64,000 nucleotides of DNA from Christensenella sp964438705 (lineage in GTDB: Bacteria; Bacillota; Clostridia; Christensenellales; Christensenellaceae). Shown piece after piece: positions 1 through 8,448 of the stretch. The notes under the pieces were generated by a model. The model was given only the letters and a program-made list of their open reading frames with translations. It was not told the DNA's origin and did not search any database. The DNA lies in the NCBI GenBank assembly GCA_964438705.1, contig CAYTKQ010000003.1:160920-224919 (forward strand), given 5' to 3'. The position numbers were made by a program, and so were the translations under genes. Every line of letters begins with the position of its first letter. Position 1 is the stretch's first letter.

Positions 1-52
1 TGCGGCTTATCTGGTTGTGATGAACGCCGCAGGGGTCTCAATCTTTGGCTGA
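1..52 (+). other. Possible C-terminal end of an upstream ORF
   Basis: The frame starting at base 2 is open to a TGA at 50-52 and reads as a short hydrophobic stretch (AAYLVVMNAAGVSIFG). It could be the tail of a membrane protein lying mostly outside the window. The hydrophobic run followed, one frame over, by LKWK faintly recalls the N-terminus of DUF1294 proteins, so a frameshifted remnant is also possible. Too little sequence is present to decide. Confidence 0.2.
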
Positions 53-124
53 AATGGAAATTGTTGTTTGAACCCGCCTGTAAAATCTTATCAATAATCA
101 AAATCGTATACAGGAGAATTGATT

Positions 125-670
125 ATGGGTATTTATGATTACAGTGTGAAGAAAATGAGCGGGGAAAAACAATCTCTGCGAGATTATGAAGGAAAGCTAT
201 TGCTTTTGGTGAACACCGCAAGCAAGTGCGGATTCACACCGCAATTTGAAGGCTTAGAGGCGCTTTATGAAAAATATAAAGACAAGGGGCTTGCGGTGAT
301 CGGGTTCCCATGCAATCAGTTCGCAGAGCAAGATCCGGGAACAAACAAAGAAATACAGGAATTTTGCAAGCTGAATTACGGCGTTACGTTTCCCATGATG
401 GCGAAAATCGACGTGAACGGCGCAGATGAGGAGCCGCTTTATACCTATTTGAAGGAACAAAAGGGATTTGCGGGATTTGATATGGATCATCCGATTGCAC
501 CGAAGCTCGATGAAATGCTGCGCGCGGAGTTTGGAGATTACACGAAGGACAGCAGCATTAAGTGGAATTTCACAAAGTTTTTAATCGATCAAAATGGCGC
601 GGTGATCGAGCGTTTTGAGCCGACGACGACGCCCGAGCAGGTGGAGGCATTTATTGAAAAGCTGTTATGA
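125..670 (+). CDS. Glutathione peroxidase family protein (BsaA/Gpx type)
   Basis: A cytosolic thiol peroxidase of the GPx family that reduces hydroperoxides; bacterial Cys forms usually take electrons from thioredoxin rather than glutathione (family knowledge). The 181-residue length is normal. The peroxidatic motif NTASKCGFT places a Cys, not selenocysteine, at residue 35; the family motifs FPCNQF (with a second Cys) and WNFTKFLID follow in order. The ATG at 125 is chosen over a TTG at 119 because AGGAGA at 112-117 gives 7-nt spacing. It stands alone, with a strong terminator directly after its stop. Confidence 0.93.
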   Translation: MGIYDYSVKKMSGEKQSLRDYEGKLLLLVNTASKCGFTPQFEGLEALYEKYKDKGLAVIGFPCNQFAEQDPGTNKEIQEFCKLNYGVTFPMMAKIDVNGADEEPLYTYLKEQKGFAGFDMDHPIAPKLDEMLRAEFGDYTKDSSIKWNFTKFLIDQNGAVIERFEPTTTPEQVEAFIEKLL

Positions 671-674
671 ATCA

Positions 675-702
675 AAAATACCGCATAAAGCGGTATTTTT
701 TT
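675..702 (+). terminator. Intrinsic terminator after gpx
   Basis: Perfect 8-bp stem AATACCGC / GCGGTATT with a 5-nt loop, followed by a run of T. It isolates the peroxidase from the ABC genes. Confidence 0.9.
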
Positions 703-785
703 GTCTTTTTGGGGTAAACAGTAGTAATGTAAGACAATTTCGGATAAAATATGAATAAGTATTTCTTGCGCAGGGGGTGCCCTTT

Positions 786-2498
786 TTGCTGAAATTATAT
801 AAAGGATTAAAGAAGTATACCGGACAATTGGTTTTGCTCGTCGTTTTGATGCTCGGGCAGGTGTTTTCTATGCTGATGCTGCCGAACTTCATGTCAACGA
901 TCATCAACGACGGCGTGATCAAGGGAGATGTGGGCTACATCACGACCGCCGGAATCATCATGCTTTGCATTACGCTTGCCGGTTCGGCGAGCGCGATCGG
1001 TGTGGGCTATTTTGCCTCTAAGGTCGGCGTAGGCTTTTGCACGGACGTGCGCAAAAAGCTTTTTCGCAAGGTCGGTCAATTTACGATGGCGGAATTTGAT
1101 AAGGTAGGGACATCTTCGCTGACGACGCGAACCACCAACGATATCATGCAAATTCAGGATTTCACGATCATGATGTTTCGCGTAGTCGTTCTCGCGCCGA
1201 TCATGTGTATTGGCGGCGTAACGCTTGCGATGCAAAAGAATATGCAGCTTGCGTGGGTCATTATTGCATGTATGCCGCTCGTAGTTGTATTCCTCGTGCT
1301 TGTGATGCGCAAGGCATTCCCGGTGTTTCGCTCGATGCAGGCGAAGCTCGACGGACTCAATGTCGTGATGCGCGAAAATGTTACGGGGGTGCGTGTGATC
1401 CGTGCGTTTACGGCGGAGGAGCGGGAGGAAAAGCGCTTCGAGGACGCGAACGGCGTACTGACGCAAACCTCTATCCGTTCACAAATACTGATGTCTACGC
1501 TTATGCCGCTGCTGATGCTCATTATCAACGTCGGAACGATCGCCGTTGTTTGGTTTGGCGGACAGCAGATTGCGCAGGGTACGCTCGAGGTGGGAGACCT
1601 GATGGCCTTTATTCAGTATCTTGTGCTGATCATGTACGCGTTGGTGATGATGTCTATGATTTTTGCGATGATGCCACGCGCAAGCGTGTGTGCGGACCGC
1701 ATCAACGAAGTGATGGACACAGAGATCGATATACGCGAGAGCAAAATGCCAAAAACGCCGGAGGAAAGAACAGGCGTTGTGGAATTTCGTAACGTGACGT
1801 TCCGCTATGGCGATGCGGAGAAACCGGCAATTTCCAACATCAGCTTTCAAGCGGAGCCGGGTAAGACGACAGCAATCATCGGTGCGACGGGCAGTGGGAA
1901 ATCTTCCATCATCATGCTGATTCCCCGCCTTTATGATGTTTCAGAGGGCACTGTTTTGGTGGATGGCGTGGATGTGCGTGAATATGACATCAAAAAACTG
2001 CGGAAGCGCATCGGTTATGTGCCACAGAAGGCGGTTTTGTTTTTAGGCACGATCCGCGAGAATATTGCTTATGAAAACGAGGATATGCCGGAAGAGCAGG
2101 TGAAGCGCGCAGCACGCATCGCGCAGGCGGATGCGTTTATCGAGCAAAAGGAACGGTTGTACAACGATCCGATCGCGCAGGGCGGATCGAACGTTTCGGG
2201 CGGGCAAAAGCAGCGGCTTGCCATTGCGCGCGCACTGGCGGGCGACGCAAATATACTGATTTTTGACGACAGCTTCTCTGCGCTCGATTTCAAAACGGAT
2301 GCGGCTTTAAGAAAGGCAATCAAGGAAAACACGCAGGGGGCCACGGTCATCATTGTCGCACAGCGCATCAATACCATCATGGACGCGGACAACATCCTTG
2401 TTGTGGACAAGGGAAAAATCATCGGACAGGGCAGGCACGACGAACTTGTGAAAACGTGTGACGTTTATGCAGAGATCGCGCGCACGCAGATGTCGTAA
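786..2498 (+). CDS. ABC exporter half-transporter, degenerate-site subunit
   Basis: First half of a heterodimeric type IV ABC exporter (MdlA/YheI/TM287-like): N-terminal six-helix membrane domain (about residues 1-310) fused to an ATPase domain. Walker A GATGSGKSS is at about residue 366 and the signature is VSGGQ. In the Walker B element FDDSFSALD the residue after the conserved Asp is Asp495 rather than the catalytic Glu, the hallmark of the non-hydrolysing site in such heterodimers. A GTG at 777 is also in frame, but TTG 786 fits the AGGGGG at 772-777 better. The partner follows after 14 nt. Substrate unknown: a drug, lipid or peptide is typical. Confidence 0.88.
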   Translation: MLKLYKGLKKYTGQLVLLVVLMLGQVFSMLMLPNFMSTIINDGVIKGDVGYITTAGIIMLCITLAGSASAIGVGYFASKVGVGFCTDVRKKLFRKVGQFTMAEFDKVGTSSLTTRTTNDIMQIQDFTIMMFRVVVLAPIMCIGGVTLAMQKNMQLAWVIIACMPLVVVFLVLVMRKAFPVFRSMQAKLDGLNVVMRENVTGVRVIRAFTAEEREEKRFEDANGVLTQTSIRSQILMSTLMPLLMLIINVGTIAVVWFGGQQIAQGTLEVGDLMAFIQYLVLIMYALVMMSMIFAMMPRASVCADRINEVMDTEIDIRESKMPKTPEERTGVVEFRNVTFRYGDAEKPAISNISFQAEPGKTTAIIGATGSGKSSIIMLIPRLYDVSEGTVLVDGVDVREYDIKKLRKRIGYVPQKAVLFLGTIRENIAYENEDMPEEQVKRAARIAQADAFIEQKERLYNDPIAQGGSNVSGGQKQRLAIARALAGDANILIFDDSFSALDFKTDAALRKAIKENTQGATVIIVAQRINTIMDADNILVVDKGKIIGQGRHDELVKTCDVYAEIARTQMS

Positions 2499-2512
2499 GG
2501 GGGGTGCTTTGA

Positions 2513-4321
2513 ATGAAAGTCGGAAACGAACAGCCAGTGGCAAATGATAAGGCAAAAAATACCGGCGGAACGGTGAAGCGCCTGCTTGGATTTTTTGGCC
2601 CGTATAAGAAGCAGTTTATTGCAGTGCTCGTATTGGCGGCGCTGGGCACGCTGTTTTTGATCATCGGTCCAAAGCTGCTGGGCGAAGCCACCAACACGAT
2701 TTTTGCGGGTGTGGCGAGCACCATCGAGGGAAACAACTCTTCGGCAAACATCGATTTTGCGAAGCTGTCGATGATTCTGGCATCCCTCGTGGTCATCTAT
2801 GGATTATCGGCGTTGTTTACGTATTTGCAGCAGCGCACCACCGCCAAGGTGGCGCAAAGCACGATCTATGACCTGCGCGAGGCTGTGGACAGGAAGATAC
2901 AGCGTCTGCCCCTTAATTATTTTGATACGCATACGCGCGGTGATGTGCTTTCGCGCACGACGACGGATATTGAACGCATCAGCGCCACCATCCAGCAGAC
3001 GATGACACAGCTGATTACGGCAGTTTTTACCATCGTTGGTATCATCATTATGATGTTTTCCATCAGTTGGCAGATGACGCTCATTGCGCTTTTGGTGCTT
3101 CCGGCGGCGGTATTTCTTTCATCGATGGTCGTCAAAAAATCGCAGAAATATTATATCGGACAGCAGGATAAGCTGGGCGCGGTGAATAGCTATGTGGAGG
3201 AGATGTATTCCGGGCACAATATCGTCAAGCTCTATGGCACAGAAGTGCGTACAGAAGAAGAATTCGACAGGATGAACGACGGCCTTTACGAGGACGCGAG
3301 AAGATCGCAGTTTGCGTCGAGCATCATCATGCCGCTGACAAATTTTGTGGGAAATCTTGGCTACGTGGGCATTTGTGTGCTGGGCGGAATCCTCACATCG
3401 AGCGCTACGCTGACTGTCGGCGCGATCCAGGCGTTTATCCAATATATGCAGCAGTTTACGCAGCCCATCGTGCAGACGGCGAATATCGTAAACCTGATGC
3501 AGTCCACCGTTGCGGCGGCAGAGCGCGTGTTCGAGCTTTTGGATGAGCCGGAGCAGGTGCCGGAGAACGGACATTTGAAGGTGATCGACCGGACGAAAGG
3601 CGAGATCACGTTTGAGCACGTGCGTTTTGGCTATGTGCCAAATAAAATTTTGATTTCCGACATGAACCTGCACGTGAAGCCGGGCCAGAAGGTAGCGATC
3701 GTTGGACCTACGGGCGCGGGCAAAACGACGCTTGTGAACCTGCTGATGCGTTTTTATGAGCTTAATAGCGGGAGCATCATGGTGGACGGGATTGATATCC
3801 GTGAGATATCGCGGCACAACCTGCGCAGCCTGTTTGGCATGGTTTTGCAGGAAACGTGGCTCTATTCCGGTTCGATCAAAGACAATATTCGTTACGGGAA
3901 ACCGAACGCGACGGATGAGGAAGTGTACGCCGCGTGTGAAATGGCCAATGTGGACAGCTTTATCAGAACGCTGCCCGGCGGCTATGACATGGAGATCAAC
4001 GAAGAGGCGAGCAATATATCGCAAGGGCAAAAGCAGCTTTTAACAATTGCGCGTGCTTTTTGTGCCGACCCGCAGATATTGATCCTTGACGAAGCGACGA
4101 GCTCTGTGGATACGCGGACGGAGAAGCTGATACAGGACGCGATGGACAAGCTGACGCACGGGCGTACGAGTTTTATGATCGCCCATCGATTGAGTACGAT
4201 AAAGGATGCGGACATCATTCTCGTGATGAAGGACGGGGACATCATCGAGCAGGGAAGCCATGACGAGCTGATGGCGCAAAATGGGTTCTATACAGGGCTT
4301 TATAACAGTCAGTTTTCATAA
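2513..4321 (+). CDS. ABC exporter half-transporter, catalytic subunit
   Basis: Second half of the heterodimer (MdlB/YheH/TM288-like), 602 residues: a hydrophilic leader of about 20 residues, six membrane helices, then the ATPase. Walker A GPTGAGKTT starts near residue 398. Walker B ILILDEATSSVD keeps the catalytic Glu527, whereas its signature is ISQGQ instead of the usual SGGQ. That pairing (good Walker B here, good signature in the partner) gives one competent and one degenerate ATP site, as expected for this exporter class. ATG 2513 follows a strong AAGGGGGG site. Translationally close to its partner, so surely co-transcribed. Confidence 0.9.
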   Translation: MKVGNEQPVANDKAKNTGGTVKRLLGFFGPYKKQFIAVLVLAALGTLFLIIGPKLLGEATNTIFAGVASTIEGNNSSANIDFAKLSMILASLVVIYGLSALFTYLQQRTTAKVAQSTIYDLREAVDRKIQRLPLNYFDTHTRGDVLSRTTTDIERISATIQQTMTQLITAVFTIVGIIIMMFSISWQMTLIALLVLPAAVFLSSMVVKKSQKYYIGQQDKLGAVNSYVEEMYSGHNIVKLYGTEVRTEEEFDRMNDGLYEDARRSQFASSIIMPLTNFVGNLGYVGICVLGGILTSSATLTVGAIQAFIQYMQQFTQPIVQTANIVNLMQSTVAAAERVFELLDEPEQVPENGHLKVIDRTKGEITFEHVRFGYVPNKILISDMNLHVKPGQKVAIVGPTGAGKTTLVNLLMRFYELNSGSIMVDGIDIREISRHNLRSLFGMVLQETWLYSGSIKDNIRYGKPNATDEEVYAACEMANVDSFIRTLPGGYDMEINEEASNISQGQKQLLTIARAFCADPQILILDEATSSVDTRTEKLIQDAMDKLTHGRTSFMIAHRLSTIKDADIILVMKDGDIIEQGSHDELMAQNGFYTGLYNSQFS

Positions 4322-4345
4322 AACGCGGCAAGCGGAAGAGGTGGT

Positions 4346-5119
4346 ATGATGGCGGAAGATTTTTATGATTTTACCAGTGCGAAGATAAACAGCCTCTCCA
4401 ACACGGAAAAGCAGATTTTCAATTACGTGGTGAGGAATATGCATGTCGTGAAGGATATGAGCATCCGTGATCTTGCGGCGGCATGTTTCGTTTCCACGAC
4501 AACGCTTTTTCGCTTTGTCAAAAAGCTGGGATTTTCCGGATATTCCGAATTTACGGCAATGATTCGCCTGACCGAAATGACGTCAAAATCCATCGCGATC
4601 CCCAATGTAATCAGCAAAAAGGACTATCAGGAGGATTACCTCAAAAACGTCATCGAGGCGGTCAAGGTGATCAGCAACGACAAGATCGAGCTTTTTAACC
4701 GCATCATGGACCGTTACCCAAAGGTCTATATCCTCGGATCGGGGCTGAGCGCGGATGTGGCGCAGTATTTGCGGCGCATTCTGACCGTTCTTGGATACAA
4801 CGCGGAAACGCCGGTGGAGGACTACGAGATCAATTCGGTTCTGAAGCGCATCAAACGCGAGGATGTGCTGATGGTTTTGTCCTACACGGGCAACAACCAG
4901 AAGCTTGCACGTTATATTGAACAGATCGTTACGGTGGCAACACCCACGATCATCTCAATCACGCGCGCGGACAACAACATCATCCAAAATATGAGCGATT
5001 TGAATTTCTACATTTTCGCAGACGATATTTCCTTTGACGGGATCGACATTACTTCACGCTGCGGCATGATCGCGGTCATTGAAACGCTGATGTATAAGCG
5101 GATCACAGAGCGGAAATAG
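4346..5119 (+). CDS. RpiR/MurR-family transcriptional regulator
   Basis: N-terminal RpiR-type helix-turn-helix (about residues 12-80, with the typical SIRDLAAACFVSTTTLFRFVKKLGF) and a C-terminal SIS phosphosugar-binding domain (about 115-245; VYILGSGLSADVA and LSYTGN). Such proteins sense sugar phosphates and control sugar or cell-wall sugar genes. At 257 residues it is slightly short. No sugar catabolic genes flank it; it starts 24 nt after the ABC exporter and may be co-transcribed with it, so its target cannot be inferred from context. ATG 4349 is an equally good start for the GAGG at 4338-4341. Confidence 0.88.
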   Translation: MMAEDFYDFTSAKINSLSNTEKQIFNYVVRNMHVVKDMSIRDLAAACFVSTTTLFRFVKKLGFSGYSEFTAMIRLTEMTSKSIAIPNVISKKDYQEDYLKNVIEAVKVISNDKIELFNRIMDRYPKVYILGSGLSADVAQYLRRILTVLGYNAETPVEDYEINSVLKRIKREDVLMVLSYTGNNQKLARYIEQIVTVATPTIISITRADNNIIQNMSDLNFYIFADDISFDGIDITSRCGMIAVIETLMYKRITERK

Positions 5120-5168
5120 CGAATAGGCCTTGCGGAAAGTGGCCGCTAACAAATTTGTAACCAAAGCG

Positions 5169-5203
5169 CAAAACGCGGAAGGGTTCAGCTCCCGCGTTTT
5201 TTT
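5169..5203 (+). terminator. Intrinsic terminator after the RpiR gene
   Basis: Stem AAACGCGG / CCGCGTTT around a 13-nt loop, followed by seven T. It ends the exporter-RpiR unit. Confidence 0.9.
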
Positions 5204-5358
5204 AATTTTCTCACAAAGTGACAGGATATGTGCCAAAAACAGACGAAAATGGTGTGCTTTTGGTGTAACACAAGAGATAGAATGTAAAATATAGGTTTGC
5301 TGGAATGGAACAATAATTAGACGATAAAGTCCAGCTTATTATCAGAATATTTTACTTT

Positions 5359-5392
5359 AGAGAATGTAATTGCTATCGCATTCTCTTTTTTT
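5359..5392 (+). terminator. Orphan intrinsic terminator in an AT-rich scar
   Basis: Perfect stem AGAGAATG / CATTCTCT with a T7 tail, in a gene-free stretch. Upstream (5204-5358) I find no convincing ORF, only a TAAAAT (5285-5290) with a weak TTGGTG 19 nt before it. It either terminates a short untranslated RNA or is what remains of a lost gene. Confidence 0.65.
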
Positions 5393-5414
5393 ATTGAAAA
5401 ACAATCGACATAAA

Positions 5415-5600
5415 ACGCTTGGTTATGATCAATCAGAACCAGAGGATAGCAAGGATGATAAACCAGAGGATAGTCGAAAACCAGCATCTCCGCAAACAGG
5501 AGATTCAAAAGAAATCTTCTTTTATGTTGCAATACTGGTCATGGTGGGATGCGTCGGTGGAGGAACATTGATCGTGAAGAAAAAAGAAGCAAAAAAGTAA
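5415..5600 (+). pseudogene. C-terminal stub of a sortase-anchored surface protein
   Basis: The open frame reads an acidic Pro/Asp/Ser-rich wall-spanning segment (PEDSKDDKPEDS, encoded with a direct repeat CCAGAGGATAG), then a sorting signal SPQTGD, about 20 hydrophobic residues and a KKKEAKK tail. That is the exact layout of an LPXTG cell-wall anchor, with Ser in place of Leu. No start codon with a ribosome site exists; the open frame begins inside the preceding terminator hairpin. The stretch is richer in A+T than its neighbours, suggesting an acquired gene whose 5' part was deleted. No sortase lies in the window. Confidence 0.7.
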
Positions 5601-5769
5601 TTTCAAAATTTACAGACAATTAAAATACGGCGGCAATGATTGCCTGAGAATGTTTAAGAACCCTGTTGGCAGATAGAAGCCGCCGGGTTCTTATTGTGGC
5701 CGAATACATTTCAAGATATTAAAAGGCGTAGAGATTTTTTAAATTTTCCTTAAACCGGACGCAATCTCG
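5601..5769. other. Non-coding, weak hairpin
   Basis: No gene seen. An inverted repeat AAGAACCC / GGGTTCTT (5656-5692) resembles a terminator but lacks a clean T run. Confidence 0.5.
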
Positions 5770-5798
5770 TTGTATGGGCAGAGACAATCGCATATAAT
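5770..5798 (+). promoter_or_regulatory. Sigma-A promoter of bceRS
   Basis: TTGTAT (5770-5775), 17-nt spacer, TATAAT (5793-5798), 23 nt before the response-regulator start. No GTAAG direct repeat like that of bceAB is seen here, so bceRS is probably expressed constitutively. Confidence 0.8.
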
Positions 5799-5821
5799 GG
5801 GGCGGAAGGACGGTGCGTGCG

Positions 5822-6481
5822 ATGAAGATTTGTATTGTGGAAGACAGCAAAAAAATCAGGGAGGAACTTGGGTCGTTTCTCAAAAAATACGGATATTCTG
5901 TATGCCTGATCAACGATTTTGATCACGTCGTCAATGCGATCCTTGAAGAGAATGCCGAACTTCTGTTGCTTGATATCAATTTGCCTGTGGTGGACGGATA
6001 TTCGATTTGCCGCGAACTGCGCAAGCAATCCCAGATGCCGATCATCATCGTCACGAGCCGCGACACGGAAATGGATGAGCTGATGAGTATGAATCTGGGT
6101 GCGGATGATTTTATCGCCAAGCCATACAATACGCAGATACTGCTTGCGCGCATCAATTCCGTCCTGAAGCGGGCCTATCATACGGTGGAGAAGCTGGAAT
6201 GCGGAGATTTTATTTTGAATCTGTCGCGCAGTGTTGTGGAGTATGAGGGTGCGGACATAGAGCTCACGAAAAATGAACTGCGTATTCTGAATACGCTTGC
6301 CCGGCAGCGCGGTAGCATCGTTTCGCGCGATGCACTGATGAACGATTTGTGGAGCAGCGATATGTTTGTGGACGAGAATACGCTCAATGTGAATGTGAAT
6401 CGGCTACGTAAAAAGCTTGAGGAAGCGGGGCTTGGCGATGTGATCGAAACCAAACGCGGACAGGGGTACCTTTTAAAATGA
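5822..6481 (+). CDS. bceR: Response regulator, OmpR family, BceR-like
   Basis: Receiver domain (acidic EDS near the start, phospho-acceptor Asp51 in LLLLDINLPVVDG, conserved Lys in DFIAKPY) followed by an OmpR/PhoB winged helix (residues about 125-220, ending TKRGQGYLLK). It overlaps the kinase gene by 4 nt (ATGA). With the kinase and ABC pair downstream this is a Bce-type antimicrobial-peptide sensing module; the regulator should bind the repeats in front of bceA. The start could also be GTG 5813; ATG 5822 gives the classic MKICIVEDS beginning. The symbol is by family and context, not proven orthology. Confidence 0.9.
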   Translation: MKICIVEDSKKIREELGSFLKKYGYSVCLINDFDHVVNAILEENAELLLLDINLPVVDGYSICRELRKQSQMPIIIVTSRDTEMDELMSMNLGADDFIAKPYNTQILLARINSVLKRAYHTVEKLECGDFILNLSRSVVEYEGADIELTKNELRILNTLARQRGSIVSRDALMNDLWSSDMFVDENTLNVNVNRLRKKLEEAGLGDVIETKRGQGYLLK

Positions 6482-7485
6482 GGCTGACGGATTATTTGAA
6501 GGACAAAGCGTTCTTTCTGCTGTTTGACGTTTTTCTGATGCTGGCGATGGCGCTTCTTTTTTATCTTCTTGGGGTGGGTACGATGATCATCGTGTTTTTT
6601 GGCACAGTATTTGCCGGGTGCCTGATCGTGCCGCTGATCATTGATTATAGAAAGCGCAAAAAATATTACGATCATTTTTTTTCGATGGCGGATGCGCTTG
6701 AACGAAAAAATCTGATTGCAGAACTTGTGCAACGGCCGGATTTTTCGGAAGGGGAGATCCTATACGATTCCTTGAAACTGTGCAATAAGGCGATGCTGGA
6801 GGAGATCAAGGCACACAGCATAGCACAGGAGGAATACAGAGAATACATCGAGATGTGGGTGCACGAGATCAAAACGCCCATTTCTTCTTCGCGGCTGATT
6901 TTGGAAAACAACGATCAGGTGCCGCAAGGGCTCGCGGAGGATTTGGATGCGGTGGAGAATCTTGTAGAGCAGGTGCTTTTTTATGCGCGCAGCAATGCGG
7001 TCGAAAAGGATTACATGGTGCGCAAAACCAATGTGAAGGACGTGGTATATGCGGTGGCGCGCAAAAACGCAAAATCCTTCATAACGCGCAAAATCCAATT
7101 CAGTGCGGATATGCCGGATATATCGGTCAACACAGACGCGAAGTGGATCGAATTTATATTAAATCAAATCGTCGGAAACGCAATCAAATATTGTGATAAG
7201 CAAAACGCCGAAATAACGGTTTTTGTCCGCAAAGAAAAGGAAGCGGTTGTCCTGCATATCACGGACAACGGAACGGGCATACCGGATACGGAAGTCGGCC
7301 GCGTGTTTGAAAAGGGCTTTACGGGGAGCAACGGAAGAAAGCAGGCGAAATCCACGGGGATGGGGCTCTATTTGTGTGCGCGGCTGTGTGAGCGGCTGGG
7401 GCACGGGATCAAAATCTCCTCCGAAAACGGAAGAGGAACGACCGTTTCGCTCTTGTTTCCGGAAAATTCAATGTTTAGTATGTAA
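6478..7485 (+). CDS. bceS: Intramembrane-sensing histidine kinase, BceS-like
   Basis: 335 residues, the compact size of Bce-type kinases: two membrane helices at about residues 13-60 with almost no extracellular loop, so it cannot sense ligand itself and is expected to be driven by flux through BceAB (family knowledge). Phospho-acceptor His129 lies in WVHEIKTPISSSR; the N box (NAIKYCDKQ), G1 (DNGTGIPDTE) and G2 (GMGLYLCARLCERLG) are all present, so it is a complete kinase. Translationally coupled to the regulator. Confidence 0.92.
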   Translation: MRLTDYLKDKAFFLLFDVFLMLAMALLFYLLGVGTMIIVFFGTVFAGCLIVPLIIDYRKRKKYYDHFFSMADALERKNLIAELVQRPDFSEGEILYDSLKLCNKAMLEEIKAHSIAQEEYREYIEMWVHEIKTPISSSRLILENNDQVPQGLAEDLDAVENLVEQVLFYARSNAVEKDYMVRKTNVKDVVYAVARKNAKSFITRKIQFSADMPDISVNTDAKWIEFILNQIVGNAIKYCDKQNAEITVFVRKEKEAVVLHITDNGTGIPDTEVGRVFEKGFTGSNGRKQAKSTGMGLYLCARLCERLGHGIKISSENGRGTTVSLLFPENSMFSM

Positions 7486-7510
7486 AGGCCGGAGAATCGA
7501 TCAAGCCATG

Positions 7511-7538
7511 AATGCCCTTGCCGGTCGGCGAGGGCATT
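7511..7538 (+). terminator. Hairpin after bceS
   Basis: Stem AATGCCCT / AGGGCATT, 12-nt loop, no T tract. It may partially terminate or stabilise the bceRS transcript. Confidence 0.45.
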
Positions 7539-7544
7539 GTATAT

Positions 7545-7609
7545 CTTACGAGATTGTAAGGGAAGCGTAAGGTCAAGCGATGGATGCATTTTGCCCCCGG
7601 TCTTATAAT
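7545..7609 (+). promoter_or_regulatory. bceAB promoter with BceR-type operator
   Basis: The inverted repeat CTTAC-N6-GTAAG (7545-7560) nearly matches the published BceR-type pattern TNACA-N4-TGTAA. A second GTAAG follows at 7567-7571, giving a GTAAG-N6-GTAAG direct repeat with 11-bp period. The -10 box TATAAT is at 7604-7609, 32 nt after the repeat; there is no good -35, as expected for an activated promoter. Confidence 0.7.
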
Positions 7610-7680
7610 CAAGATACGGTCGCAAAAACCGGAATTTGATTTGGACGGAGCAGGATATGAGCATTTACTGGGAGGTTAAA

Positions 7681-8448
7681 ATGGAAACGCTGTTAAAGGT
7701 ACGGAATATTGAAAAGATATATGGCGGGAAGGACAACATCACAAAGGCGCTCGACGATGTTAATTTCGACGTGGGAAAGGGCGAGTTTCTTGGCATCATG
7801 GGGCCGTCGGGAAGCGGGAAGACGACGCTTCTCAATTGCGTGTCTACGATCGACAACGTGACGAGCGGGCATATCACGATCAATGATACGGATGTGACGA
7901 TGCTGCGTGCGGGCAGGCTGTCGGCGTTCCGCAGAGAACAGCTTGGATTTATTTTTCAGGATTTCAATTTGTTGGATACGCTCTCGGGATATGAAAACAT
8001 TGCACTCGCGCTTACGATTTGCGGCGTGGGATATAAGCAGATCAAAGAGCGGATCAAAAGCATTGCACAAGCGCTTGAAATCAGCGATGTGCTGTATAAA
8101 TATCCCTGTGAGATGTCGGGCGGACAAAAGCAGCGGGTGGCCGCAGCGCGCGCGATCATCACCGATCCTTCGCTGATCCTCGCAGACGAGCCAACGGGAG
8201 CGCTCGATTCCAAATCGTCGAGGATGCTGCTTGAAAACTTTGTGCGCATGAACCAGAATCTCGGCGCCACGCTGCTCATGGTCACCCACGATGCCTTTGC
8301 CGCAAGCTATTGCAGCAGGATATTGTTTTTGCGTGACGGCAAGATTTTTACAGAGCTTTTGCGCGGCGCTGATAGCCGAAGAGACTTCTTCAGTAAGATC
8401 ATAGAGGTGGTGTCCCTGCTGGGAGGTGACGTAGCCGATGCTGTGTAA
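7681..8448 (+). CDS. bceA: Bce-type ABC transporter, ATPase subunit
   Basis: 255-residue MacB/BceA-type ATPase with Walker A GPSGSGKTT (from residue 41), Q loop FIFQDFN, signature MSGGQKQR and Walker B LILADEPTGALD. It powers the BceB permease, which removes peptide antibiotics from their lipid targets and signals to BceS. The open frame extends upstream, but ATG 7681 follows GGGAGG (7670-7675) and gives the standard N-terminus. It overlaps bceB by 11 nt. Confidence 0.92.
   Translation: METLLKVRNIEKIYGGKDNITKALDDVNFDVGKGEFLGIMGPSGSGKTTLLNCVSTIDNVTSGHITINDTDVTMLRAGRLSAFRREQLGFIFQDFNLLDTLSGYENIALALTICGVGYKQIKERIKSIAQALEISDVLYKYPCEMSGGQKQRVAAARAIITDPSLILADEPTGALDSKSSRMLLENFVRMNQNLGATLLMVTHDAFAASYCSRILFLRDGKIFTELLRGADSRRDFFSKIIEVVSLLGGDVADAV

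Noticed and set aside
894..1466. Long minus-strand ORF inside the first ABC gene
   Set aside because: His/Arg-rich translation with no domain; it is the antisense shadow of a GC-rich coding frame.
5370..5600. Intact 76-residue secreted protein from TTG 5370
   Set aside because: The start lies within a terminator hairpin without a ribosome site, and there is no signal peptide; a sorting-signal stub explains the sequence better.
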